Of a stretch of DNA of 64,000 nucleotides, positions 35,501 through 46,390 are shown piece after piece; within the stretch, counting starts at the first letter, position 1, and the number at the start of each line of letters is the position of its first letter. The stretch covers positions 18,710,474-18,774,473 of the forward strand of contig CM060065.1 of NCBI GenBank assembly GCA_030533445.1, in the 5' to 3' direction. The DNA is from Cyprinodon diabolis (lineage: Eukaryota; Chordata; Actinopteri; Cyprinodontiformes; Cyprinodontidae). A model generated the notes under the pieces. It was given only the letters and a program-made list of their open reading frames with translations. It did not search any database and was not told where the DNA came from. The position numbers were made by a program, and so were the translations under genes.

Positions 35501-37445
35501 AGAGCATAGAGAGGAGGGAAGGGGACATATTAAATGGTGGAGAGAAGTTTTTTCTGATTGAATGAGATTTTAGAGGAGAAAGCATTCTGGAAAAAGGGTG
35601 CACTAAAATGAAAAGGACTTGCTAAGAAAGCAATCGCACCTTGGCAACAAGGAAAAAATATTCTTATTTGTTCAGTTTGGCATCTTAAACTTAGATCCTA
35701 TGCAAATTCTCTTTGCAAACTTTTGTCCTTTATTTAATAAAAATACAAATGTTAATCATACTAGATATTCTCAATAAATAATTACATAATTCACTTTCAT
35801 GTACTGGTAATATATTGTTGGGCTCGCCTCCACTATGGCCTTGGCTGTGAAAGCCTTGTTCAAACAAAAGGATGTCCATTTTTTGCATCTTTGGAGCTTC
35901 GGCCAAATGTCTTGGTCACTTAGCAAATCACAAAAAAAACATTTAGCCTTTACTGATTTGTAAGAACATAATGATAACTACAGATGTGATGCAATAACTC
36001 CAAGTAGTGCGCTCTGTTTTTGTAATTTTGTAGTCTGTGAAACAAGTTCAAACTGAAAAAAGCAAAAACAGTAAAGCTGTCAATTGCTGAAGTTTTAAAG
36101 TTAGATCAATCTCACATAGGACACCAGAAAGGGCACCATTAAAACATTACTCCATTGTTGTTGGCATCTTGCTGTTATGCTAGAAAAAAAGCAGAAAGGT
36201 GCTTAGAGCGACACATCAAAAAGTCCCGCCTCACACGCAGTGATTAGGCCAGTTCTCGCGAGAGTCAACTTTAGTTTACCAGACTGTACCAGGCTAGCTA
36301 TGCTCCATCGTTTCTCCTCTATGTTGAAGACATGTTAAACACCCGCCCACATTATGGCATCTCAGCCAATCGGCATCTTGTGTGCCTCATTCTAAGCTCC
36401 CTGCCTTGCCCTGCCCGCAGAATATCTTTCCCTGTCTCATAAGTAAAAACACAATCTTCTGTTACCATCCCATCAACATTTAATGCCTATTTTCTTTGGA
36501 TTTGCATTACTGTGTGTTGCTAAAGCTTCTTTTGGACATATCTAACTGAATGGTTAAAGAATGCAGGTTTTAACCCATATCAGAGCAATCTACCCCTCTC
36601 TCACCTCAGCAGCAATTCAACTCAGATATCATTCTCAGCCAAATCAGGTTAAATATTTTAACCATACATTTGGCATTTTGCTTGCTTGTATTATTATTTT
36701 TTTAAATATATCAAAAATAATGTGTTGCTGAGTGTGTGTGAAGATCAGTATTCGTCACAACTGCTGTTAAACCAGTTATTGGCCTCTTTCAGTGACAAGC
36801 TGGATTAAGCTAACTGATGTGCATCAAACTGCAGGCCAATTAACGGCAGGGTAACATCAAAAAGGATGCCTGGCCTCAGATCGTTTTGAGATAATGATCT
36901 ATGGTCATTGTATATGTATATACAAAATAAACAACATAAAAAGCAGTGCTTAAGTTACCTGCTTTTAATTGAGATGGCTACTGGCTATGCAATTTAGAGA
37001 TTTTCTTAAAATAACGTCATTCATGTCTAATATATATGAAACAATGAAGAACAATATTCTTTTTAGTTGATTCCTGTTCAATTTAATCAATTAAAACAAA
37101 AAAAACAGTCATATGTAAATACCTCTGCTTCTCTAAGAGACTCATATTATTTGTTTACTTAAGAATACAAATACACCAGTTAAACTGTAATAAAGACCTA
37201 AAACAGATAACAACCCGGGGATTATTTTATTGTGTCTTTTTTTGCGCGTAACACCTACAGTACTGGTAATGTTATTTTACAAAACAATCAAAGAAACTGC
37301 AGATGACACAAATACCATTCAGGGATGCATTGGCTATAGGCTGCTCAGTCAGCTCAACCTTTTTTTTGACTTATACATATACAGATGCGACACTAGTTTA
37401 ATCCTCTACGAACTGAAAGTCTCAATCTCTTATCTTTTCGTTGCC
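32600..37445. other. No gene recognised
   Basis: A long non-coding stretch. A (TA)n at about 34120-34140 and a short duplication (TTCCTTTCCAAMCGCATAGCAG, 33632-33675) are the only patterns noted. 36190-36430 is somewhat GC-richer, with no frame or motif I can name. Confidence 0.5.
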
Positions 37446-37448
37446 TTA

Positions 37449-38113
37449 AACTCGGCGTACACTGTGCGATTTTCGGGGTGATTTTCCAGTTATGCGAGAA
37501 TCTTTTGATCAGCCCGACTTTCAGCCTGATCGTGCATCGTGAGTCGTGTACTGTACAGGGGGGTACAAGTAGCGATCGGCCTCTCTCGACAACCTCGCGA
37601 TCAGGAATCACGAGGTCGGGAGAATATCAAACATGTTTGATTTTCTCCCTGCTGTCGTGGGCAAATCGCTCAGGGCGCATCCGCAAAGAGGGATTCTTCT
37701 TTTTATTCTTCCTCTCAGATGTAAACACAGCAGCATGGCAGGGATGCAATGAGTGAAATGCAGTTCTGTCTGTAAAATTGATGGACCGTAGTAGCCACGT
37801 TTGCTCAGCCATTTTTTTTTTCCAAATACGTAGCCGCATTTTCTTTTCAGGGCTTTCAACACAAAATTGCACAAATTGACAAGGCAGCGCATTTCACTAT
37901 ATTGAGCTTCATATTTTCCTTCTAATTGTTTGGCTTCAGGATAGAGAGCTACAGAGCAGCTCCATTTCACAGCGGAGCTGAGTCCGAGTGGTTTTTAGTC
38001 GTGCAGTGTGAGCAGGTAGATCGCATCAAAGCAGCGGGCAAAACGTAAATAGTAAGCTGTGAGCAGTAGTTGCGTGCAACAATTGAAAAAAATTGCACAG
38101 TATACTCCCGGCT
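37449..38113. mobile_element. PIF/Harbinger-type MITE, 665 bp
   Basis: The left end AACTCGGCGTACACTGTGCG and the right end ...CACAGTATACTCCCGGCT are imperfect inverted repeats. TTA flanks both sides (37446-37448 and 38114-38116), as in Harbinger. The 120-codon minus frame inside shows no transposase motif. Confidence 0.65.
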
Positions 38114-38117
38114 TTAG

Positions 38118-38260
38118 AAATTGCTATTTAGCGTGTATGGCATTTATGGAGGCAGAAATCTTTGCTATATGGCAGTGCAGAGCTGACAAACTACTGACTG
38201 TAGAGATCACCATTACTCTCAAATATGAATGCAGGAAGTTAGGTCTATATTAAATTTATA
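38118..38260 (+). repeat. Partial copy of the TTAA MITE interior
   Basis: Diverged copy of 42310-42420. Shared text includes TGGAGGCAGAAATCTTTGC against TGGAGGCAGACATCTTTGC, then GACAAACTACTGA against AACAAACTAGCGA. It lacks the TIRs and starts right at the end of the Harbinger MITE. Confidence 0.55.
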
Positions 38261-38273
38261 TCTACACACACTG

Positions 38274-38323
38274 TCAGGGTTGGGTGGAGGTTTTTGAGGA
38301 CCCAAATGCAGAGATCAGGAGGC
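38274..38323 (-). repeat. Possible LTR end fragment
   Basis: TGTCAGGGTTGGGTGG...GACCCAAATGCAGAG resembles the 3' terminal part of gypsy LTRs in minus orientation (TGTCA start, a (C)CCA.ATGCAGA motif). It is cut off by the transposon that starts at 38324. Confidence 0.35.
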
Positions 38324-38340
38324 TACGGTGGCCCTGAAGT

Positions 38341-38660
38341 GCAAACTGCAACTACAAATCTAAAAGCGCAACTGCATTAAGGAAATCGCAACTACATAAA
38401 GCAAAGCGCAACTACATTAAGAAAAACAAAACTACATAAAGCAAAGCGCAACTACATTAAGAAAAACAAAACTACATTAAGAAAAACAAAACTACATAAA
38501 GCAAAGTGCAACTACATTAAGAAAAACAAAACTACATAAAGTAAAGCGCAACTACATTAAGAAAAACAAAACTACATTAAGAAAAACAAAACTATATTAA
38601 GAAAAACAAAACTACATAAAGCAAAGCGCAACTACATTAAGGAAAACACAATTACATTAA
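38341..38660 (+). repeat. 20-bp minisatellite, 16 units, second element
   Basis: Sixteen 20-bp units of two kinds, one ending AACTACATTAA and the other AACTACATAAA, preceded by GAAAAACAAA or GCAAAGCGC. The period is the same as in the first element but the unit sequence differs. Confidence 0.9.
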
Positions 38661-38748
38661 CCTACCGGAAAAGGTAGGTACCAGTGGGAAACATGAGACA
38701 TCGCTGATTGGACGACAGCGCCGTTTGACCCTTGAACCGGAATTTGCG

Positions 38749-38982
38749 CTGTCTGAACAGTCCAGCTTCTTTTAAGTGTGTCTTCAGTGTACGCAAACTA
38801 ACGGAAATTTCGTGATTAGTCTTGAGCATATCCAGTATCACCTTGTACGTATGTCCTGATTCAAAATATTCCTGGATAACGGCAGCTATGTTTGGGGCGC
38901 CGACAATATCCATGTTTTCAAAAGCCGCAGCAGGCAGAATGACTTCCGGTTCAAGGGTCAAACGGCGCCGTCGTCCAGCCAA
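38749..38982 (-). pseudogene. Transposase N-terminal fragment (78 codons)
   Basis: Minus-strand frame from ATG 38982. After a basic start overlapping the TIR it has NIAAVIQEYFESGHTYKVIL and ISVSLRTLKTHLKEAGLFRQ, a layout like the N-terminal helix-turn-helix region of eukaryotic integrase-core transposases. At residue 78 it is fused to the left TIR read backwards. No catalytic domain remains. The link to IS3EU-type transposases is inference. Confidence 0.5.
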
Positions 38983-39012
38983 CTTGGTATTCTATGGATA
39001 CCAAGATGGCTG

Positions 39013-42000
39013 TATCTATGAAAACACAAGAAGTATTAAAAAATTCTTTATAGATGCATGTTGGCACAATTTTAACTTGGCAATAATACTTTAAGTTTGT
39101 TATTGTAGAATAAATAAAAAAATAAAACTTCATGGGTTTTTTCAACTTCAAGTTAAACCAAGCTGAATATTTTAAACACTTTCTGTCAGGATTTCATTTT
39201 TCCTTCGTCTAAAATATTTCTCTGTCCGTCGACCATAAGCGGAAAAAAAAGACCTTTAGTACTGTACGTATCAATAGTCTTTATTTAAGATTAATCTAGA
39301 ACAGTCTGTTTTCCTCTCATAGACAAGAGGTAACTGACACTTCATTTTCACATTAGCTTGATGTTTACTATCTGGATGAGCAATGACAGTCATTTTAAAG
39401 GAGGACAAGCCAAGGAATCATACATTTTAATAAACAATACTGCCAAATGCGTGGTTTGAAAAGGATGTTTTTGAAAGTGCAGATATGCATCAGTGCAAAG
39501 TGATGCATAATCCAGTGTGGCTGCACAAGGGAAAAAATCCTGTCACTTATTTATTATTTGAATACTTTGTTAGAAGAAAATGATGGCACCAAAATAATTA
39601 GTTTTGACAAGTCAATTGATATTCTTCAGCTGTTGACAAATTGCAATAACAAAATCCTGTGTCTGTCAGCCACTTTTGTGTATTACAATTTCCTTTTATA
39701 GTGATAGAACATTTTCAGCTGGGAAATTGACAACTGAATTGATACAATCTGTCATTTCCACAGCATTTCATATTTCTTTGACAAAATTTAAAAAATGCAC
39801 ACATGGCATTTTGGGAGAAGAAAATTTATAATCACAAATGTCAGATTCATATGAATTGGTTGATAACACAAGCATCGCTGTTATGGGTTTAAACAAGAGC
39901 AATGACTACAGAAAATTTGGGACACAGACTGTCTGGAAAGCTGTCTCATTCTGACGTTTCCGCAACTTCAGCATCTGCGCAGGCAGAGAGAATAAACAAA
40001 CAAACAATAAAAAATCTCACTTTGCATCTGTGGCCTAGTAAAGCTAGATAGTGTAATCCTTCAATACTTGGTGCAGTTTTCCATCTGTTGGCCTGCTTGT
40101 ATTCCTGACAATCACACGGACCTTTGTTACAAAAAAGAACCATGTGATGACAAAAGCTTTGATAAAAGCAAAACATTTTTAGAAACCAGAGAAAATGGGG
40201 CTTCCATGATCTGGAATGAAGGCTAAACTGTAAGCCCATCAGTCTCAGGGCATATGAACCCTCCGCCCCGTTGCTTCGAAGGGAAAAGTGGAGAAGCACA
40301 TCCAATCATTTGTTTCTCTTTACATAAAACTTTTGCCAAGAATAATCTAAAACAGTCTCTGCTGAATTCATTATACAGGCTCAGTATTGTCTTGTGCGTC
40401 TTGTTTTTTTTTTATTACCTCACTTAACGGTTTAAAATCTTAAAAACATCTTTCTGCATTGTGTTTTTGCAAAAAAGCTATAAAATTAAGCTGAAATATT
40501 ATTCATTGTTTAAAGCACCTGGATATTGCTTAACTGCTTCTAAAATATCTATGTAAAATAACAACACCGGATTACAAACTGTTCTCATTATGAGAACTTG
40601 AGCACTCCCGAAGGGACAATTAGGTGCAATGAGAGAGGTGTGCTGACATCGCTGATCAGTAGAATAATTAACACCTCTGCCCTTTGTGCTGTCCCTATAG
40701 AGAGACCTTCAAACCACATAGGTGTGTAAGATGTGGTGGAAACTTAGACTTAAATGGAATAAACATGTGCACATGAACAAAGGGGTCAACAACAGATTAA
40801 ATACACTCATGGGGTGAGCATTAGATGCAAGTAATCTAGTGCAAGAAATATAATGTAAGCATATGAAATATACCAAAACACCAAAGAGAAGTTGTTTTTC
40901 TCTAATCTCTTTTTAGAAAAATCTTTTCCCTCTTAGTTTAATCAGTAAATCTAAGAGAGAGCCTCTCATATAACTAGACATAATGAATGTATGTATATAT
41001 ACATTTATATCTATATAGATGTATGGTTAAGTTTATGTACATGTAAGACTTCTGCTTCATTTTGTTCATAGCCTGGGTTATTGTAAAGTAAATATCTTAG
41101 ATTTAATAATGTGTCTATGGGGAATGAACGGGGTCCAAGTTTAAACTCCGTCTCTTTCTTAAAAGTTTCTTCCCACAGATCAGTCAATCAATAGTTACGT
41201 GATTCCCTCAGTGTGATCTGTCACTTTCCAGAATTAAACTGTATTTAAAAACAGAGAAATCTAATTTATCTCCAGACTAATAGGTTAGGTTATGTCAATT
41301 GTCAAAGTTTTTCATATTTTGTAAAGTGCTAATAATACATTTCAAATACTATGAAGATTTTGATTCTATGAAGATAGATCAACACAAAACAGTGAAGCAG
41401 AGCACTTTCCATCCTCTTAAAGCAATGCATATAGAAAAAGGTTTTGCTGAAATTACAGTAGTAAACCATATAATATATTACATCACCAAGTTGCAAATCC
41501 CAAGGTTTTTTTTATGCTCACCGCTACTCCTAAAAAAAGATTGGATCTCATTAAAAGTGTTTTGTGAGCATCTGTTAATATAAATTTCCAAGTTTTGCGA
41601 TGGATCCCCAATAACTTTAACTAAACCACATTGGAAGTCTGGCTCCATATTCAACCAGAATACAATAGAATAGAAGTTATTTGGTCTCATGTATGTTTTT
41701 TTTAAGTTAAGTTTTGAGTTTTTGTTTGGATTGAATTAAGACATTTCTGTTTTGTCTTGATTTTTTAATGTATTGCTTCATCAGTTGGTCGTTCAAAAAT
41801 AGTCTTCTTGCTCACTGTTATTTTGTTGCTGTGTATCCTTTTAAAATGGTTTCTTCTGATTTAGTTCCACCTCTATTTCAGAAGCATGTGTGCCATTGTT
41901 CTGTTGTTGTTGGTGTGGTTTGGTCGATATGCTGCACCACGAGGAATTAAAAAGGTGTCAGCTGAAAACTCTTTGGACCATTTTTAACTGAAGGTGAGAT

Positions 42001-42150
42001 TAAGCCTCATGAGGCATTTGAACCATTTGGCTATATGCTTTAACGATCCCCACAGTTCATTAAGTGCACATGTCCCCTAGTGGTGGGGTGCATAAGTATA
42101 GTTAGTCATATAATCTATGATGCTTGCAACCGTCCGTGCCTTTTTTCCTA
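39013..42150. other. No gene recognised
   Basis: AT-rich non-coding sequence with no coding frame or repeat I can name. Confidence 0.5.
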
Positions 42151-42155
42151 TTTAA

Positions 42156-42642
42156 AGCTACAGTGTGTAATAATTACAGGGATATACAGTCAGAAATGTA
42201 ATATATTATACATAACTATGTTATTTATCATCATCTACGAGCTCAGCCTCTTAACCTTAATATTTGCGTTGCTTTAGAATTCGTTATTTATAATTACATA
42301 GGAGCGGGTCTCGCAGCCATGGAGGCAGACATCTTTGCGCTACGGCTGCGCAGAGCCAACAAACTAGCGATTGCGAGATCGCCCATTACGGGTATATTTA
42401 TTATCTTAAGTCTACATGAAATCTATACCCTACACAGACTAATGAAATACTATCTGTAAAATTATCTATGTAAACAAACCTCATCACTTGAGAAGGTAGG
42501 TGATGCGGACGTCGTGGAAGACATTTTGTCCCGTAACGCTCGCCGTACTGTTGGGGGGGAGAAGCGGTGGGGGGGAGATGTTCATGTTGCTGCGGTCTGC
42601 AGTCTAGACGTTAGATGTCGCTGAAAATTACACACTGTAGCT
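42156..42642. mobile_element. TTAA-flanked MITE (piggyBac or Kolobok type), 487 bp
   Basis: Ends AGCTACAGTGTGTAATAATT and ...AATTACACACTGTAGCT are inverted repeats. TTAA lies on both sides (42152-42155 and 42643-42646). piggyBac and Kolobok both use TTAA. The interior contains a GC-rich part with ATGGAGGCAGACATCTTTGC that recurs at 38140. No transposase is encoded. Confidence 0.75.
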
Positions 42643-42659
42643 TTAAGTTCCTTTGAAAT

Positions 42660-43225
42660 TGTTCATGATTCGTGTGTGTGTAATATTTCTTAGAAAAGAA
42701 CAATCTGTCATTTTTGTGATATAAGCTTAAAAAGTGAAAGTGCTTGTGCAACTTGGGCAATGATGAGTAAAATTAAAGGTGTTATTTATTTTTATTCAAG
42801 AATAGTAATTTTTCAACAGTTTCTGGCTTCAATCTATTCCTTTCTTGACTAAACTTCACTGGCCTTTGAAAACATGCATTCACAAGGTACTGAAGATGCT
42901 GGAGTGCATACAAAGAGAAGTGCAAGACTGTGAAAAATTGGGGTACTAGAGTTTTTTTACCCTCCCAATACTGCTATGGATTTTCCACGTGGCCTATATT
43001 GGCCTCTGAAAGGTAGCACTGGACTTTAGCATCTGAAGTCAAATTTCCTGATTTTTCTGGCCTCTATCATGCTTGCATCTAAACGATGCCACAGCATGCT
43101 ACCTAAGAAAGAAAAACAGATGTTAGCGAGAGAAATATTTAAAAGAAATAACTGTTCACAAAATAAATAATAAATCATCTCCGGTGGTATCATGAGAAGT
43201 GAAAGCCTGGGGTGTTCATCAAAGC
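42660..43225. other. No gene recognised
   Basis: AT-rich non-coding sequence. Confidence 0.5.
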
Positions 43226-43230
43226 TCCCT

Positions 43231-43281
43231 CCAGCCACCAGGAAGCAAGAGTTTATTCAGCTCTTGCTTCCTGGTTGCTGG
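43231..43281. repeat. 21-bp inverted repeat hairpin
   Basis: CCAGCCACCAGGAAGCAAGAG and CTCTTGCTTCCTGGTTGCTGG (read inward) pair with one mismatch around a 9-base loop. Confidence 0.8.
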
Positions 43282-43425
43282 TTACAAAGAAATAAATACA
43301 GTGACCCTTATCTGTTTGGGTTGTTGATTTACTCAATAAACTAAAGAAAAATGGTGGTTGTATATGTATACTATTCTAATAACTTACCATTGCTGGGTAT
43401 GGTATTGCCTCAGCATGGAGGAGGT

Positions 43426-44140
43426 CGTTGGGATCTGGGGATGTACCACCTTCCACCAGCAGAGTGCGCCGTGGGTCTCCTGGGCTGGAGCCCTCCAGCA
43501 CACCTGAGACGCATCTACTCATCAGGAGACCTTCCCTTCATAAGCAGCTGCCAGACCTTCCTTCAACGCCGCAGTGTTGACCTTAGTTTGGTTAGCAACC
43601 TGAGCCTCTGTTACCTGAAAGAATCTAAGTTGTCTCTAAGTGAGAAAACTGGTTCTAACCTTCCTCTGTCTTTGCTCACAGGAAACCTGTCTCAAGCCTG
43701 GAGCTCTGGGTGAGCTTAACCTGCCTTCCAGCCCTGGTGAGCCAAACCTGAAGATTCCTATTTGGATTTCCCCTGCTGCTCTCTGTGAAGAGCTGGAAAC
43801 TCTGATCAAGGTCTGCCATTCAAAGTCAGAAGCTAGACGCTTCAGCTGCTTGTGCACTCTGCTGAACCAACAGTCTCTGGACCCAACGGTTCCCTCTCTC
43901 ATAAGAGAAGCCTGGACTCCGTCAAGGTATACTCAGAATAATCTTAAAGGACTCATTGGTCATCTGTCAGCCCAGCTAATCAAACCATCCATCTCTACAG
44001 ACTTCAGTGAACCCAACCCGGACCAGTTCCTGATCCTGTTAATTGTCTTTTTGTCAACTATATTAAATAAACTCTGTTAAACTTTTACCCAGCCTCCGTT
44101 GTGTTCTGCATGTGGGTTTGAACTAAAACCAATCATGACA
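43426..44140 (+). repeat. Solo gypsy LTR, plus orientation
   Basis: Runs from CGTTGGGATCTGG (a mutated TGTTGGGATC start) to CCAATCATGACA, the same family as 1787-2434 and 7226-8069. AATAAA lies near the 3' end (44066-44071). The flanks GAGGT (43421-43425) and GGGGT (44141-44145) are a 5-bp duplication with one change. Confidence 0.8.
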
Positions 44141-44145
44141 GGGGT

Positions 44146-46345
44146 GTTGTTATTGTATCCTAATTCTTTGGAACACATAAACACTTGATCTAAATAGACA
44201 TTAGAAGTCAATGAAAATAAACAGCTGATGAAAAAAAGTCTAATGAACCTTAAACAGGTTAGATTCAATACATTTATCTCACCTCAGTGAAAGAGATCAG
44301 GTTGAAATGCTCCCACATAGGTGGAATCCTCCTCTTTCTGGTTCCATACCTATCCTCTCCACTATCTCCAAAGACTCTCCAAACTTCAGATACTCTTCAA
44401 ACTCTATCAAAAAACTCAACTGAACATAAATCTTCTTCAAATTCCACATGTTGACTGAGTAGTGAGGCTGTTTAAATGCCTGTCGAAATTATTGCGTGGT
44501 CCGAACCACTTCCTGATGCGGTCACTTGGTATCATGGTAATGAGGCTTCGGATTTTATCAGTTTTGGGCCCTCTCATAAATGAATCACACCTCAACCCAT
44601 GCATTGGGGAAACGCCCCCTCCATTTCTTGACATATGCATCGACGCCTCGGACCATCTCATAAAATCACTATTGTTTTTTCAACCGGTTTGGGTCCCACC
44701 GCCAAGACTGCTTAGCCTCCTGATGAGTATGTTACAGTCCTGTGTAAGATGTTCAAGTCTGAAATATTTTACAATAATCTGACTCCTGCTTGAGAATTCT
44801 CAACAACTTTACCTCTCTCTTGTTTATTTAGTTTTTTTCCTGCTGTTCATAAAAGTGTTTGTTTACTAATGCTCCCAATTTACAGGTTAGCTGTATTTAT
44901 GCTGAAATTAAAATAACAACTGCAGAGATTGCTGAGATTACAAATACAGCCAGATGATTCTGGTTAATAGACAGAAAATGTACCTGATACAAAAGCAGCA
45001 GACTTTTTTTATTTCATTTTATTTTTATCAAAACCCATTCATCATTCATCATCCAAAATCACCAGAATCTGCTTTATTTGGTCATGGTTGTGTATTTAAT
45101 CAGGAAATTCCCCTCTGGTCTCATCTCTTACATGCACACCATTAGGCACACGTATATAATCAGCAAGTACATTATAGTTTTTTGTGAGGTTTTTACTCTT
45201 TGAATTTCATCTATGATTAAATTTACTCTAAAGCAGAGTATATGCATATTTTATCTTACTAGACAACTGAATAAAGATGAGGAAAAACTACATATTAAAG
45301 ATGCATAATCCCATTGAGTAGCTGAGCCACAAGAAGAGTTCAGATAATATGCATGACATAAAGTGTAGCCTCCATCCCCCAGGTAGTCAGTGACTCCTTT
45401 TCAATTTAACTAATTATTCTTTATTGTTTTCTTTTCATTTCCCTTATTAAAATGGTTAGGAGACTAATGAGGGATATATTTGCAATACAAATTCATTTCT
45501 TTTTCACCTGTGCTAATCACAATCCTCTACAAGGTTAGAGTGGGAAACAGAGGGGCTAGTGGGGTGAGAGAGAAGGAGAATTTATTTGGAAAAAGATGGA
45601 AAGAGAAAAGTTGTTGGGTAAGTTAAGAGGACCCTTGGCAGCAGGTTTAAGAGTCATAGATAAAAGTGAGTAGGTAATGTGACTAGGATGAGCAGGTGAG
45701 GAGCACCGAGATCAGCCTAGAGGAGAGATAATTACACAGAAGATACAGGGATTATCGTGACTCTAGATGAAGCGGAAAAGCCATGCAAAGCATATTATGA
45801 TGAGAGGAAGTAGAACTAGATATGTATATAATTTATCCTCTGTGGCAGCACGAGAGGGAAGGATTGAGGAACTTATTTATCCCTGGAGGAGTTAAAGGTG
45901 TTTTGGCCTAAATAACAACTGGGGAGACATAAAAAAAGGCCCCTATGTTGCCAAGCACTCAAATCAGGCAAGATTGGTCAAAAGATCTATTAATCATTGA
46001 TATTGCTCACTCTACCATGCTCAGAAACTACATCTGATCGCTCCCAGTAACACAAAAAAAATATATTTATGGAAAGTATATTCATTTAAATTTCAGCTTT
46101 TTATTTTAATATCACAATAGCTAAGATACTAATTTAAACATCATTCCATTCCTATCTACAGATGCCTGGTACCACAGTAGAGCATTAATCTCCCTTAACA
46201 CATTTCTGCCAGCTGTGTTTTTGTCGGCATGTAATTAGCCATAGTAGGTTGTCAAATTAGTCTCAGAGGAGAATATTCTGTTCATGCCCTGGCATGATGT
46301 ATCAGTGAAAAAAAAGTATACTAATTTTTTTTTTGCAGTCATCGC
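44146..46345. other. No gene recognised
   Basis: Non-coding. 44440-44680 is richer in GC and CpG than its surroundings and could be part of another MITE, but no TIR was found. Confidence 0.4.
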
Positions 46346-46346
46346 T

Positions 46347-46348
<2 letters not shown>

Positions 46349-46386
<38 letters not shown>
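46349..46386. repeat. (TA)n microsatellite
   Basis: Uninterrupted TA dinucleotides. Confidence 0.95.

Positions 46387-46389
<3 letters not shown>

Positions 46390-46390
<1 letters not shown>

Larger units (their letters stand above)
38324..38982. mobile_element. Second minisatellite-TIR transposon, truncated
   Basis: Begins TACGGTGGCCCTGAAGTGCA, nearly the same as the 563-5608 element, and is likewise followed by a 20-bp minisatellite. The TIR then has a TAGGTACC...CATCGCTGATTGGACGAC segment parallel to the first element's TAGGTACC...CATCTCTGATTGGAC. An inverted partner of the segment at 38709-38742 (ending TTGAACCGGA) lies at 38944-38977, so this is an internal-deletion derivative. Its right minisatellite and terminus are gone, and no target duplication can be seen. 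Confidence 0.75.

Noticed and set aside
37608..37970. 120-codon minus-strand ORF inside the Harbinger-type MITE
   Set aside because: No transposase or MYB-like motif was visible, and the element is only 665 bp.
43351..44080. 120- and 146-codon ORFs
   Set aside because: They lie within the solo LTR, which has its own termini and a near-perfect 5-bp duplication.
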